Assembly (NCBI GenBank): GCA_023435925.1
Contig: JAEZLF010000211.1
Span: forward strand, 1-5,197
Direction: 5' to 3'
DNA from: Bacillota bacterium
GTDB lineage: Bacteria > Bacillota > Clostridia > Acetivibrionales > DTU013
Length of the DNA stretch: 5,197 nt
Part shown: one piece after another, positions 1-5,089 of the stretch
Layout of the letters: the number at the start of each line of letters is the position of its first letter
Position numbering within the stretch: the stretch's first letter is position 1
Made by a program: the position numbers and the translations under genes
The notes under the pieces: generated by a model
What the model was told of the DNA's origin: nothing
Database searches by the model: none
The model's input: the letters and a program-made list of their open reading frames with translations, nothing else

Positions 1-6
1 AAAAGT

Positions 7-11
7 GGAGG
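7..11 (+). promoter_or_regulatory. Ribosome binding site of hydG
   Basis: GGAGG lies 7 nt before the ATG at 19. This supports that start codon. The hydG promoter is not visible because only 18 bases precede the gene. Confidence 0.85.
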
Positions 12-18
12 ACGTAAA

Positions 19-1413
19 ATGTTAGATTATGGTTGTGACGAGAAGTTTATTGACAGCAAATACATTGAAAATCTGCTTCTGACTGCAAAAGATGCAACGG
101 ATCAGGAGATAGAAAATATACTGGACAAAGCAGATCGGTTTGAAGGGTTGACCCACCACGAAGTGGCTGTATTACTGCAAACCGATAACGCAAAGCATAT
201 GGATAGGATATTTGAAGTAGCGGGAAATATCAAAAAACATATCTATGGTGAACGAGTCGTTATGTTTGCGCCGCTCTATGTCAGTGATTATTGTGTTAAT
301 AAATGTGCCTATTGCGGATTTCGCTGTGATCACGATTATCCTCGCAAAAGACTTACCATGGATGAAATCCGGGAGGAAGTCCGCATTCTTGAGAGTATGG
401 GACACAAGAGGCTTGCGGTTGAGGCCGGAGAGGACCCTGTGAATTGCCCTATTGAGTATATAGAAGAGGTACTAAAGACGATTTATGATATGAAGTTTAA
501 AAATGGAGAAATACGGCGGGCCAATGTGAATATTGCCGCTACCACTGTAGAAAACTACAGAAGGTTGAAAAATGCAGGTATCGGCACATATATCTTATTC
601 CAGGAGACGTACCATCAGCCGACCTATGAAAAGCTCCATCTTGCAGGCCCTAAACGGGATTACTGGTATCATACAACTGCTTTTGATCGTGCTCAGCAGG
701 GAGGAATCGACGACGTAGGGGGCGGTGTACTTTTTGGGTTGTATGATTACAAATTTGAGGTTCTGGGTTTATTACTGCATAATGAGCACCTGGAAAAACG
801 CTTCAATGTCGGTTTTCATACTATTTCCGTTCCGCGAATACGGGAAGCAGACGGTGCGGATAATACTGCAGCACATTATGTCCCAACGGATGAGGAATTC
901 CTGAAGCTGGTGGCTATTATCCGTATGGCGGTTCCCTTTACAGGAATGATCGTATCAACAAGAGAATCAATGGAAATACGTAAAAAGCTCATATCCATCG
1001 GTATTTCACAGGTTAGCGGCGGTTCCTCGGTAGAGGTGGGCGGATATGCCATGCGGGAGGCCAATGCGCCGCAGTTCATATTGGCAGATAGCAGGCCTGC
1101 AGGCACCATCATTGAGTGGCTGATGGATGAAGGGCTGGTTCCAAGCTTTTGTACGGCGTGCTACCGGAAGGGCCGTACCGGGGATCGCTTTATGAGCCTT
1201 GCGAAATCAGGAAATATTAAGAACGTTTGCCTCCCCAATGCTTTGACTACATTGTGCGAATATGCCCAGGACTATGGGGATGATTCTTTCAGAGCAAAAG
1301 CGGATCAGATCATTGAAAAGCATATTCCAACGATTTTGAATGAAAAAGTGAGACAGCTCACAATAGATAATATCGTACGGATCAAAGCCGGGGAGAGAGA
1401 TTTGTATTTGTAA
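19..1413 (+). CDS. hydG: [FeFe] hydrogenase H-cluster maturase HydG (radical SAM tyrosine lyase)
   Basis: HydG is a cytoplasmic radical-SAM enzyme that cleaves tyrosine to p-cresol and dehydroglycine. Dehydroglycine yields the CO and CN- ligands, which leave as an Fe(CO)x(CN) synthon for the H-cluster. Seen here: the radical-SAM cluster motif CX3CX2C at Cys92, Cys96 and Cys99 (CVNKCAYC) inside the TIM-barrel domain, and the HydG-specific C-terminal CX2CX22C motif at Cys378, Cys381 and Cys404, which binds the auxiliary cluster where the synthon is built. That second motif separates HydG from the related tyrosine lyase ThiH. At 464 aa it has normal family length and looks intact. The start is supported by GGAGG at 7-11. 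hydF follows after 47 bp on the same strand, so the two are probably one operon. hydE is not in the window. Confidence 0.97.
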   Translation: MLDYGCDEKFIDSKYIENLLLTAKDATDQEIENILDKADRFEGLTHHEVAVLLQTDNAKHMDRIFEVAGNIKKHIYGERVVMFAPLYVSDYCVNKCAYCGFRCDHDYPRKRLTMDEIREEVRILESMGHKRLAVEAGEDPVNCPIEYIEEVLKTIYDMKFKNGEIRRANVNIAATTVENYRRLKNAGIGTYILFQETYHQPTYEKLHLAGPKRDYWYHTTAFDRAQQGGIDDVGGGVLFGLYDYKFEVLGLLLHNEHLEKRFNVGFHTISVPRIREADGADNTAAHYVPTDEEFLKLVAIIRMAVPFTGMIVSTRESMEIRKKLISIGISQVSGGSSVEVGGYAMREANAPQFILADSRPAGTIIEWLMDEGLVPSFCTACYRKGRTGDRFMSLAKSGNIKNVCLPNALTTLCEYAQDYGDDSFRAKADQIIEKHIPTILNEKVRQLTIDNIVRIKAGERDLYL

Positions 1414-1447
1414 AAATGAATGGAGACAGAATTGACTTTTGATATTT

Positions 1448-1454
1448 AAAGGAG
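1448..1454 (+). promoter_or_regulatory. Ribosome binding site of hydF
   Basis: AAAGGAG lies 6 nt before the ATG at 1461. It favours this start over the in-frame ATG two codons later at 1467. No convincing terminator or promoter is visible in the 47-bp hydG-hydF gap, which fits co-transcription. Confidence 0.8.
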
Positions 1455-1460
1455 CAACCT

Positions 1461-2666
1461 ATGAGTATGAACGCCACACCAAGAGGAGAGAGGCCTCACA
1501 TAGCCCTGTTCGGGAGAAGAAATACCGGTAAATCCAGTCTGATTAATGCAATTGCCAATCAGCAGCTTTCTGTCGTATCAGAGGTGAAGGGTACGACGAC
1601 GGACCCTGTGTACAAAGCAATGGAGCTGCTGCCGCTTGGACCGGTGCTTCTGATTGACACCCCCGGTCTTGACGACGAGGGTGAGCTGGGACAGCTGCGC
1701 ATACAAAAAACAAATGAAGTGCTGGCAAAAACCGACATAGCCATTTTGGTATGTGATGCCCGTGAGGGTGTCGGTACTGTAGAACTGAATACAATATCGC
1801 TGATCAAAGAAAGAAAGCTGCCTTTTGTGGTGGTGATGAACAAATGTGATTTATATCGGCCGGACGTTGAAGCTGTTCAAGGTTATGCAAAGGAAACGGG
1901 AGCGGAAGTGCTGTGCGTATCGGCTTCCAGTCACGAGGGTGTGCATGAATTGAAGGAATTCCTGTCCAGGATGCTTCCCGATGACGAAGGAAAGCATTCC
2001 CTTGTGCGGGATTTATTGAAGCCCGGTGATTTTGTTGTGCTGGTGGTACCCATTGACAGCGCTGCGCCTAAAGGCAGATTGATTTTACCACAGCAGCAGG
2101 TCATCAGGGATGTCCTGGAAGCAGGAGCAATATCCATTGTGACAAGAGATACTGAATTGAAGCATACCCTGGAAAAGCTGGGAACAAAGCCAAGGTTGGT
2201 CATTACTGATTCTCAAGCCTTTGAAAAGGTCTCTGCAGAAACGCCTAAGGACATATTACTCACCTCCTTTTCTATTTTATTTGCCCGTTACAAGGGGGAT
2301 CTTGAGGAATTAATGAGGGGAGCAAGAGCGGTTGAAGCATTGAAGGATGGAGATAAGGTGCTGATTTCGGAGGGATGTACCCACCATAGACAATGTGAGG
2401 ATATCGGAACAGTCAAGCTGCCCAAATGGATCGGCCGGTATACAGGAAAACAGCTGGATTTTAGCTTTTCCAGCGGGAATCATTTCCCGGACAATCTGAA
2501 GGATTACAGTGTAATTGTTCACTGCGGCGCATGTATGCTGAACAGAAAAGAGATGAGCCACCGGATAACAGCTGCAGAAGAGGCGGGAGTACCAATCGTG
2601 AACTATGGTGTGCTTATTGCTTATATGCAGGGGATCCTTGACAGGACTACAGAGCCTTTCCGATAA
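1461..2666 (+). CDS. hydF: [FeFe] hydrogenase H-cluster maturation GTPase HydF
   Basis: HydF is the GTPase and scaffold of H-cluster assembly. It receives the products of HydE and HydG, carries the 2Fe subcluster precursor and passes it to apo-hydrogenase HydA. The N-terminal TrmE/Era-like GTPase domain is complete: P-loop GRRNTGKSS at residues 18-26, the switch threonines of GTTTD at 44-48, DTPGL at 66-70, NKCD at 127-130 and SAS at 154-156. A central dimerisation region follows. The C-terminal cluster-binding domain has the CxHx46CxxC signature at Cys306, His308, Cys355 and Cys358, within the known HydF pattern. At 401 aa it has normal length and no frameshift. It lies 47 bp after hydG, its functional partner. 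No clear terminator follows the stop codon. Confidence 0.97.
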   Translation: MSMNATPRGERPHIALFGRRNTGKSSLINAIANQQLSVVSEVKGTTTDPVYKAMELLPLGPVLLIDTPGLDDEGELGQLRIQKTNEVLAKTDIAILVCDAREGVGTVELNTISLIKERKLPFVVVMNKCDLYRPDVEAVQGYAKETGAEVLCVSASSHEGVHELKEFLSRMLPDDEGKHSLVRDLLKPGDFVVLVVPIDSAAPKGRLILPQQQVIRDVLEAGAISIVTRDTELKHTLEKLGTKPRLVITDSQAFEKVSAETPKDILLTSFSILFARYKGDLEELMRGARAVEALKDGDKVLISEGCTHHRQCEDIGTVKLPKWIGRYTGKQLDFSFSSGNHFPDNLKDYSVIVHCGACMLNRKEMSHRITAAEEAGVPIVNYGVLIAYMQGILDRTTEPFR

Positions 2667-2667
2667 T
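2638..2667 (+). promoter_or_regulatory. Possible sigma-A promoter inside the end of hydF
   Basis: TTGACA (2638-2643) is a perfect -35 box. It is followed after 18 bp by GATAAT (2662-2667), a 5-of-6 match to the -10 box. It would start transcription near 2674, ahead of the zinc-ribbon gene. The boxes overlap coding sequence and the hydF stop, so a chance match is possible. Confidence 0.4.
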
Positions 2668-2751
2668 TTACTCCCTTTTTCCATTTGTGTTGCTCTGGAG
2701 GAAATGATATATTTATCTCGACAAACTTGAATTTGTGAAGGTGAATGAACG

Positions 2752-2991
2752 ATGAAATGTCCGTATTGCGATAATGAAATGGAAAAGGGATTGATTCAAA
2801 GCCCGCAGGAGATCTCATGGCATAAAGGAGAAAAGAGAAAACTGTTTGGAAGAGCTTATTTTCACACTGACTCGGTTGTCCTTTCTGAATTATCATTTGT
2901 GAGGGGCTCGGCTGTTGTTACTTATCTGTGTAGGAATTGCCAGAAGGCTATCATAGACTATTCTGATAGTAATTCTGATTTGAATCAATGA
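2752..2991 (+). CDS. Small zinc-ribbon protein, probably PF20097/DUF6487 family
   Basis: This is a 79-aa soluble protein with no signal peptide or membrane segment. Two CxxC knuckles, Cys3/Cys6 (CPYC) and Cys60/Cys63 (CRNC), sit 53 residues apart and very likely bind one zinc ion. Between them is a conserved-looking W/K/G-rich strand region (SWHKGEKRKLFG, residues 22-33), and the C-terminal tail is polar. From memory the layout matches a family of short clostridial proteins of unknown function (PF20097-like), but I could not search for it. The start is supported by GAAGGTGA at 2737-2744, 7 nt upstream. It is 85 bp after hydF. The possible promoter in the hydF end would let it be expressed separately, so a role in hydrogenase maturation should not be assumed. 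The function is unknown. Confidence 0.8.
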   Translation: MKCPYCDNEMEKGLIQSPQEISWHKGEKRKLFGRAYFHTDSVVLSELSFVRGSAVVTYLCRNCQKAIIDYSDSNSDLNQ

Positions 2992-3057
2992 CAGATTCCT
3001 GTTTTTCGCGGTTGCATACACCAACACTTTTGGTGAAAGGACATAATTTTTTGACCC

Positions 3058-3086
3058 TTGACAATGTGGGTCTGAGGCTTTAAAAT
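3058..3086 (+). promoter_or_regulatory. Sigma-A promoter of the tRNA-Val gene
   Basis: TTGACA (3058-3063) is a consensus -35 box, followed after exactly 17 bp by TAAAAT (3081-3086). The predicted start near 3093 leaves a 5' leader of about 19 nt before the mature tRNA. A short inverted repeat, GACCC (3053-3057) with GGGTC (3068-3072), spans the -35 box and may be incidental. Confidence 0.75.
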
Positions 3087-3111
3087 AGAATTACTCTTGA
3101 AGGAGAGATGC

Positions 3112-3187
3112 GGGCGTTTAACTCAGCTGGTAGAGTGTCATCTTGACGTGGTGAAAGTCACAGGTTCGAGTCCTGTAACGCCCACCA
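3112..3187 (+). tRNA. tRNA-Val, anticodon GAC
   Basis: This is a complete 76-nt cloverleaf with encoded CCA. The acceptor stem GGGCGTT (3112-3118) pairs perfectly with AACGCCC (3177-3183). The D stem is ACTC/GAGT, and the anticodon stem TCATC/GGTGA has one G-U pair. The anticodon loop TTGACGT places GAC at 3145-3147, which reads GUC and GUU (valine). The variable loop has 5 nt, and the T arm is ACAGG-TTCGAGT-CCTGT. The discriminator base is A3184, followed by CCA at 3185-3187. Folding by eye shows no mispaired stem. It is a single tRNA gene with its own promoter and a terminator about 70 nt downstream. Confidence 0.96.
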
Positions 3188-3189
3188 AA

Positions 3190-3215
3190 GCTTATCCGCC
3201 GAAGGCGGCATAAGC
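3190..3215 (+). other. Hairpin in the tRNA 3' trailer
   Basis: GCTTAT and CCGCC (3190-3200) pair with GGCGG and ATAAGC (3204-3208 and 3210-3215) around a GAA loop, with one bulged C at 3209. That gives 11 base pairs starting 3 nt after the tRNA CCA end. No T run follows directly, so it is probably a trailer structure affecting 3' processing rather than the main terminator. Confidence 0.6.
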
Positions 3216-3226
3216 AACATATGTTA

Positions 3227-3245
3227 CTTTTTGCAGAGCAAAAAG
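3227..3245 (+). repeat. Inverted repeat in the tRNA trailer
   Basis: CTTTTTGC (3227-3234) and GCAAAAAG (3238-3245) are perfect 8-bp arms around AGA. The arms are AT-rich. It lies between the GC-rich trailer hairpin and the strong terminator, and may be a second weak stem in the tRNA precursor. Confidence 0.45.
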
Positions 3246-3255
3246 CTTATAAGTT

Positions 3256-3298
3256 ACCATCTATTGATAAAAAGTATTTTATCGGTAGGTGGTTTTTT
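3256..3298 (+). terminator. Intrinsic terminator of the tRNA-Val transcript
   Basis: The left arm at 3256-3272 and right arm at 3277-3293 pair over 17 consecutive positions, three of them G-U, around an AGTA loop. Six T residues follow at 3293-3298. This is a strong Rho-independent terminator that should end the transcript started at the tRNA promoter. Confidence 0.85.
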
Positions 3299-3461
3299 AT
3301 TGGGCTTGAAAGGCTTGAAATAAGGATTAGCGGTTTGGCGCAGGTGAATAGTAGCGTTTTGTTGGATGGTTTTTCAGTAAAGTGGTGCTTCGTTTTCAAT
3401 TTCTTCTGTAGATAACCGGGTAGAATCGTTAAATATTTGAAGGGGTGTGCATTTTTTGGGC
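3299..3461. other. Non-coding stretch, no gene recognised
   Basis: I see no credible reading frame, RNA gene or promoter here. A perfect 9-bp tandem duplication of GGCTTGAAA lies at 3303-3311 and 3312-3320. This is the left part of a gene-free interval of about 395 bp between the tRNA terminator and the recombinase gene. A + strand frame from 3221 to 3415 crosses the terminator and has no ribosome binding site, so I do not call it. Confidence 0.6.
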
Positions 3462-3493
3462 AAATCGTTTGACTTTTGGAGTAAATCGTTTGA
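3462..3493 (+). repeat. 21-bp direct repeat AAATCGTTTGA
   Basis: AAATCGTTTGA occurs at 3462-3472 and 3483-3493, exactly 21 bp apart, about two helical turns. A partial third copy, AATCGTT, is at 3424-3430. The copies overlap the -35 and -10 boxes of a predicted promoter, which would suit an operator or recombinase-binding site. Confidence 0.65.
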
Positions 3494-3497
3494 TAAT
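3469..3497 (+). promoter_or_regulatory. Predicted promoter ahead of the recombinase leader or small RNA
   Basis: TTGACT (3469-3474) and GATAAT (3492-3497) are each 5-of-6 matches to consensus with an ideal 17-bp spacer. Transcription would begin near 3504. Each box lies partly in one copy of the 21-bp repeat, so a protein bound to the repeats would cover the promoter. Confidence 0.5.
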
Positions 3498-3503
3498 TGA
3501 TTT

Positions 3504-3647
3504 ATGCTGATATGTTTCCCAATATGGGACATGTGGAAGCCATAATCCTGTTGCAACGTGCGGAACGCTGACATTGCAAGGCTTAATGGGATTGTGACAA
3601 AAAAATATGCTTTGACGTGAGAGAATCCCCTCACGTCTTTTCTTTTT
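3504..3647 (+). ncRNA. Candidate structured leader or small RNA upstream of the recombinase
   Basis: The interval from a predicted promoter to an intrinsic terminator is about 144 nt with no credible reading frame. By eye it can form a 5' hairpin, ATGT..CCCA (3512-3521) with TGGGACAT (3525-3532). It can also form a nested set: AAGCC (3537-3541) with GGCTT (3580-3584), TTGCAA (3551-3556) with TTGCAA (3574-3579), and GCG (3560-3562) with CGC (3566-3568) around GAA. AATCC (3544-3548), in the internal bulge, can pair with GGATT (3589-3593) just outside the stem, giving a pseudoknot or an alternative fold. I do not recognise a known riboswitch class. It could be a standalone RNA, an attenuating leader for the recombinase gene, or a chance fold. 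Exact ends are predicted. Confidence 0.35.
3614..3647 (+). terminator. Intrinsic terminator between leader and recombinase gene
   Basis: GACGTGAG (3614-3621) and CTCACGTC (3630-3637) form a perfect 8-bp stem around an 8-nt loop, followed directly by TTTTCTTTTT (3638-3647). It lies only 46 bp before the recombinase ATG. Transcription from the promoter at 3469 would stop here unless the hairpin is prevented from forming. It may end a small RNA or act as an attenuator. Confidence 0.75.
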
Positions 3648-3653
3648 GGTAGA

Positions 3654-3679
3654 ATATAAATGGGTGTCTCATTTTATAT
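3654..3679 (+). repeat. Imperfect AT-rich inverted repeat before the recombinase start
   Basis: ATATAAATG (3654-3662) and CATTTTATAT (3670-3679) pair with one bulged base around a 7-nt loop. The repeat ends 6 bp before the GAAGG ribosome binding site. It could be an operator, an RNA stem limiting translation, or part of a recombination site. It may also be chance in AT-rich DNA. Confidence 0.35.
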
Positions 3680-3693
3680 AGATGTGAAGGACA

Positions 3694-4944
3694 ATGAAAA
3701 ATGTAAGGATTATACCTGCTAAACCCAAAGAGAATAAAAAGCTCAAAGTTGCCGCTTACTGCCGGGTCAGCACTTCTGGTCCGGAGCAGCTACGCAGCCT
3801 TGAGATTCAGATAAGTGCATACACGAAGATGATAAAAAGCTATCCCAACTGGATTTTTGCGGGTGTTTATTATGATATTGAAAGCGGGCTTCGCCGAAGT
3901 GGCAGAAAAAGCTTGGACAAACTGCTCAAAAAAGCGGCGAACGGCAAAGTAGATTACATTATCGCAAAGTCAATCAGCAGGGTATCAAGAGATACTCTGG
4001 AGGTTTTGAAAATAATAAGATTTTTAAGAGAGCGAGGAATCAATATGCATTTTGAAAATGAGAAGGTGGATTCAATCGAAGCGGATAAAGAATTTGAAAT
4101 TACACTGCGGGGTATGCTGGCGCAGGACGAAAGCCGGAATATAAGCGAGAATATTCAATGGGGAATACAGCGCAAGTTTGAAAAGGGTAAAATCTACTCT
4201 AAGTATAAGAATTTCATGGGATATACTTGCGTTGACGGTGAGATTGTCATTGTGCCTGAGCAGGCAGAAGTAGTCAGAAAAATCTTCGACTTATATTTAC
4301 AAGGACTGTCGTTGGGACAAATTAAGGTCTATTTGGAATCCCAAGGGATTAAGACTGTAACGGGCAAGGAGATTTGGGATACAAAAACGATCCAAAGGAT
4401 GTTAACCAATGAGAAATACAAAGGCGATACCATGCTTCAAAAGACCTTTACTGAGGATTTTATGACCGGTAAGAAAAGAAAAAATGATGGACAGCGCAAC
4501 AAATACTATGTGAAGGACAGCCATCCAGCCATTGTCTCTGCTGAAGTATTCGACAAGGTTCAGGAGGAAACGGCCAAGCGTTCAAGGCTTGTCAGTAATG
4601 AGGATGGCACCCTCGAAATCAGCGGCAGTAAATATAACGGTAAATATCTTCTGGGGAACTTGCTTGTGTGCGGCGATTGCGGTGCATCTTATCGTCGGAG
4701 AGCTGAACGGGGCAAGGTTGTTTGGCGTTGCGCGACCAGGATTGAATTGGGCAAAGATGCCTGCTTCCACTCCCCTACTCTGGATGAAGGATGGATACAG
4801 GATACTCTAAGCGAGGCTATTTGCCAGGGTGGAGCTTATGATGAAGATGTTGTTAAAAACAGAGTTGATCGTATTCTCGTGTTTTGTAAAAATATAGAGA
4901 TCCACTGTAAAGGAGAGAGCAAGTTTAGTGTTGATTTTTATTAA
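3694..4944 (+). CDS. Serine recombinase family protein (resolvase, recombinase and zinc-ribbon domains)
   Basis: This is a site-specific DNA recombinase using a serine nucleophile. The N-terminal resolvase domain (about 18-160) has YCRVST with Tyr22, Arg24 and the predicted nucleophile Ser26. It also has DIESG..R at 61-71 and KSISRVSRD at 92-100, which carry the active-site arginines. A PF07508-type recombinase domain follows (about 175-290), then a zinc ribbon with Cys326, Cys329, Cys346 and Cys357. Only about 59 residues follow the last cysteine, so at 416 aa it is shorter than many large serine integrases and shows no long coiled-coil extension. The start is fixed by an in-frame stop at 3685-3687 just upstream. 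The ribosome binding site GAAGG (3686-3690) is only 3 nt from the ATG, which suggests weak translation. It probably moves or inverts neighbouring accessory DNA. Its target site is unknown. Confidence 0.93.
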   Translation: MKNVRIIPAKPKENKKLKVAAYCRVSTSGPEQLRSLEIQISAYTKMIKSYPNWIFAGVYYDIESGLRRSGRKSLDKLLKKAANGKVDYIIAKSISRVSRDTLEVLKIIRFLRERGINMHFENEKVDSIEADKEFEITLRGMLAQDESRNISENIQWGIQRKFEKGKIYSKYKNFMGYTCVDGEIVIVPEQAEVVRKIFDLYLQGLSLGQIKVYLESQGIKTVTGKEIWDTKTIQRMLTNEKYKGDTMLQKTFTEDFMTGKKRKNDGQRNKYYVKDSHPAIVSAEVFDKVQEETAKRSRLVSNEDGTLEISGSKYNGKYLLGNLLVCGDCGASYRRRAERGKVVWRCATRIELGKDACFHSPTLDEGWIQDTLSEAICQGGAYDEDVVKNRVDRILVFCKNIEIHCKGESKFSVDFY

Positions 4945-4999
4945 CGATAAAAACAGAATTATTAATGTATTATAACCTGATATCGTTTATAAATATTAA

Positions 5000-5024
5000 A
5001 TATTTACGAAATTATCGTAAATAT
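5000..5024 (+). promoter_or_regulatory. Dyad just upstream of the ATPase promoter, candidate operator
   Basis: ATATTTACG (5000-5008) and CGTAAATAT (5016-5024) are perfect 9-bp arms with a 7-bp spacer, ending 2 bp before the -35 box. A related TATCGT element at 4981-4986 lies 32 bp from the TATCGT at 5013-5018, about three helical turns. This spacing suits a regulator-binding site but is not proof of one. Confidence 0.45.
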
Positions 5025-5026
5025 GA

Positions 5027-5054
5027 TTGACTTATATAAAATAGTGGGTATACT
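5027..5054 (+). promoter_or_regulatory. Sigma-A promoter of the AAA-type ATPase gene
   Basis: TTGACT (5027-5032), a 16-bp spacer and TATACT (5049-5054) make a good housekeeping promoter. The predicted start near 5061 leaves a 5' untranslated region of about 29 nt. It shows that the downstream gene need not depend on read-through from the recombinase. Confidence 0.7.
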
Positions 5055-5077
5055 ATATAGTAGAAGCAAACTATCTC

Positions 5078-5082
5078 GGAGG
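5078..5082 (+). promoter_or_regulatory. Ribosome binding site of the ATPase gene
   Basis: GGAGG lies 7 nt before the ATG at 5090. This is a strong, well-spaced site, in contrast to that of the recombinase. It supports a real gene although only 36 codons are visible. Confidence 0.8.
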
Positions 5083-5089
5083 TAATTTT

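Noticed and set aside
2704..2730. GGAGG at 2697-2701 and an 8-codon frame MIYLSRQT before the zinc-ribbon gene
   Set aside because: The spacing to the ATG is only 2 nt, there is no attenuator hairpin or codon run typical of a leader peptide, and the frame is too short to support.
876..2896. Several minus-strand frames of 78-124 codons opposite hydG, hydF and the zinc-ribbon gene
   Set aside because: All overlap strongly supported + strand genes, and none shows recognisable protein features.
2982..3006. GAATC/GATTC stem followed by a T run after the zinc-ribbon gene, a possible terminator
   Set aside because: The stem has only 5 bp, it is AT-rich and overlaps the stop codon, and the T run begins 3 nt after the stem. 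It is too weak to call.
3019..3035. CACCAA/TTGGTG hairpin upstream of the tRNA promoter
   Set aside because: It has 6 bp with no adjacent T tract. It is probably incidental, at most a weak terminator.
3108..3146. AAGGAG followed by an ATG at 3108-3110 and a 12-codon frame
   Set aside because: It runs straight into the tRNA-Val gene. The apparent ribosome binding site is the 5' leader of the tRNA precursor.
3221..3415. 64-codon + strand frame after the tRNA
   Set aside because: It has no ribosome binding site, passes through the strong terminator hairpin, and has a composition unlike a real protein.
3300..3700. CRISPR array suggested by short repeats
   Set aside because: Only two 11-bp copies and one partial copy exist, 21 and 39 bp apart. 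There are no array-length repeats or spacers and no cas genes.
4532..4810. Frames on both strands overlapping the 3' part of the recombinase gene
   Set aside because: They lie wholly within the recombinase CDS, whose zinc-ribbon domain is clearly coding in its own frame. They are shadow frames without start signals.
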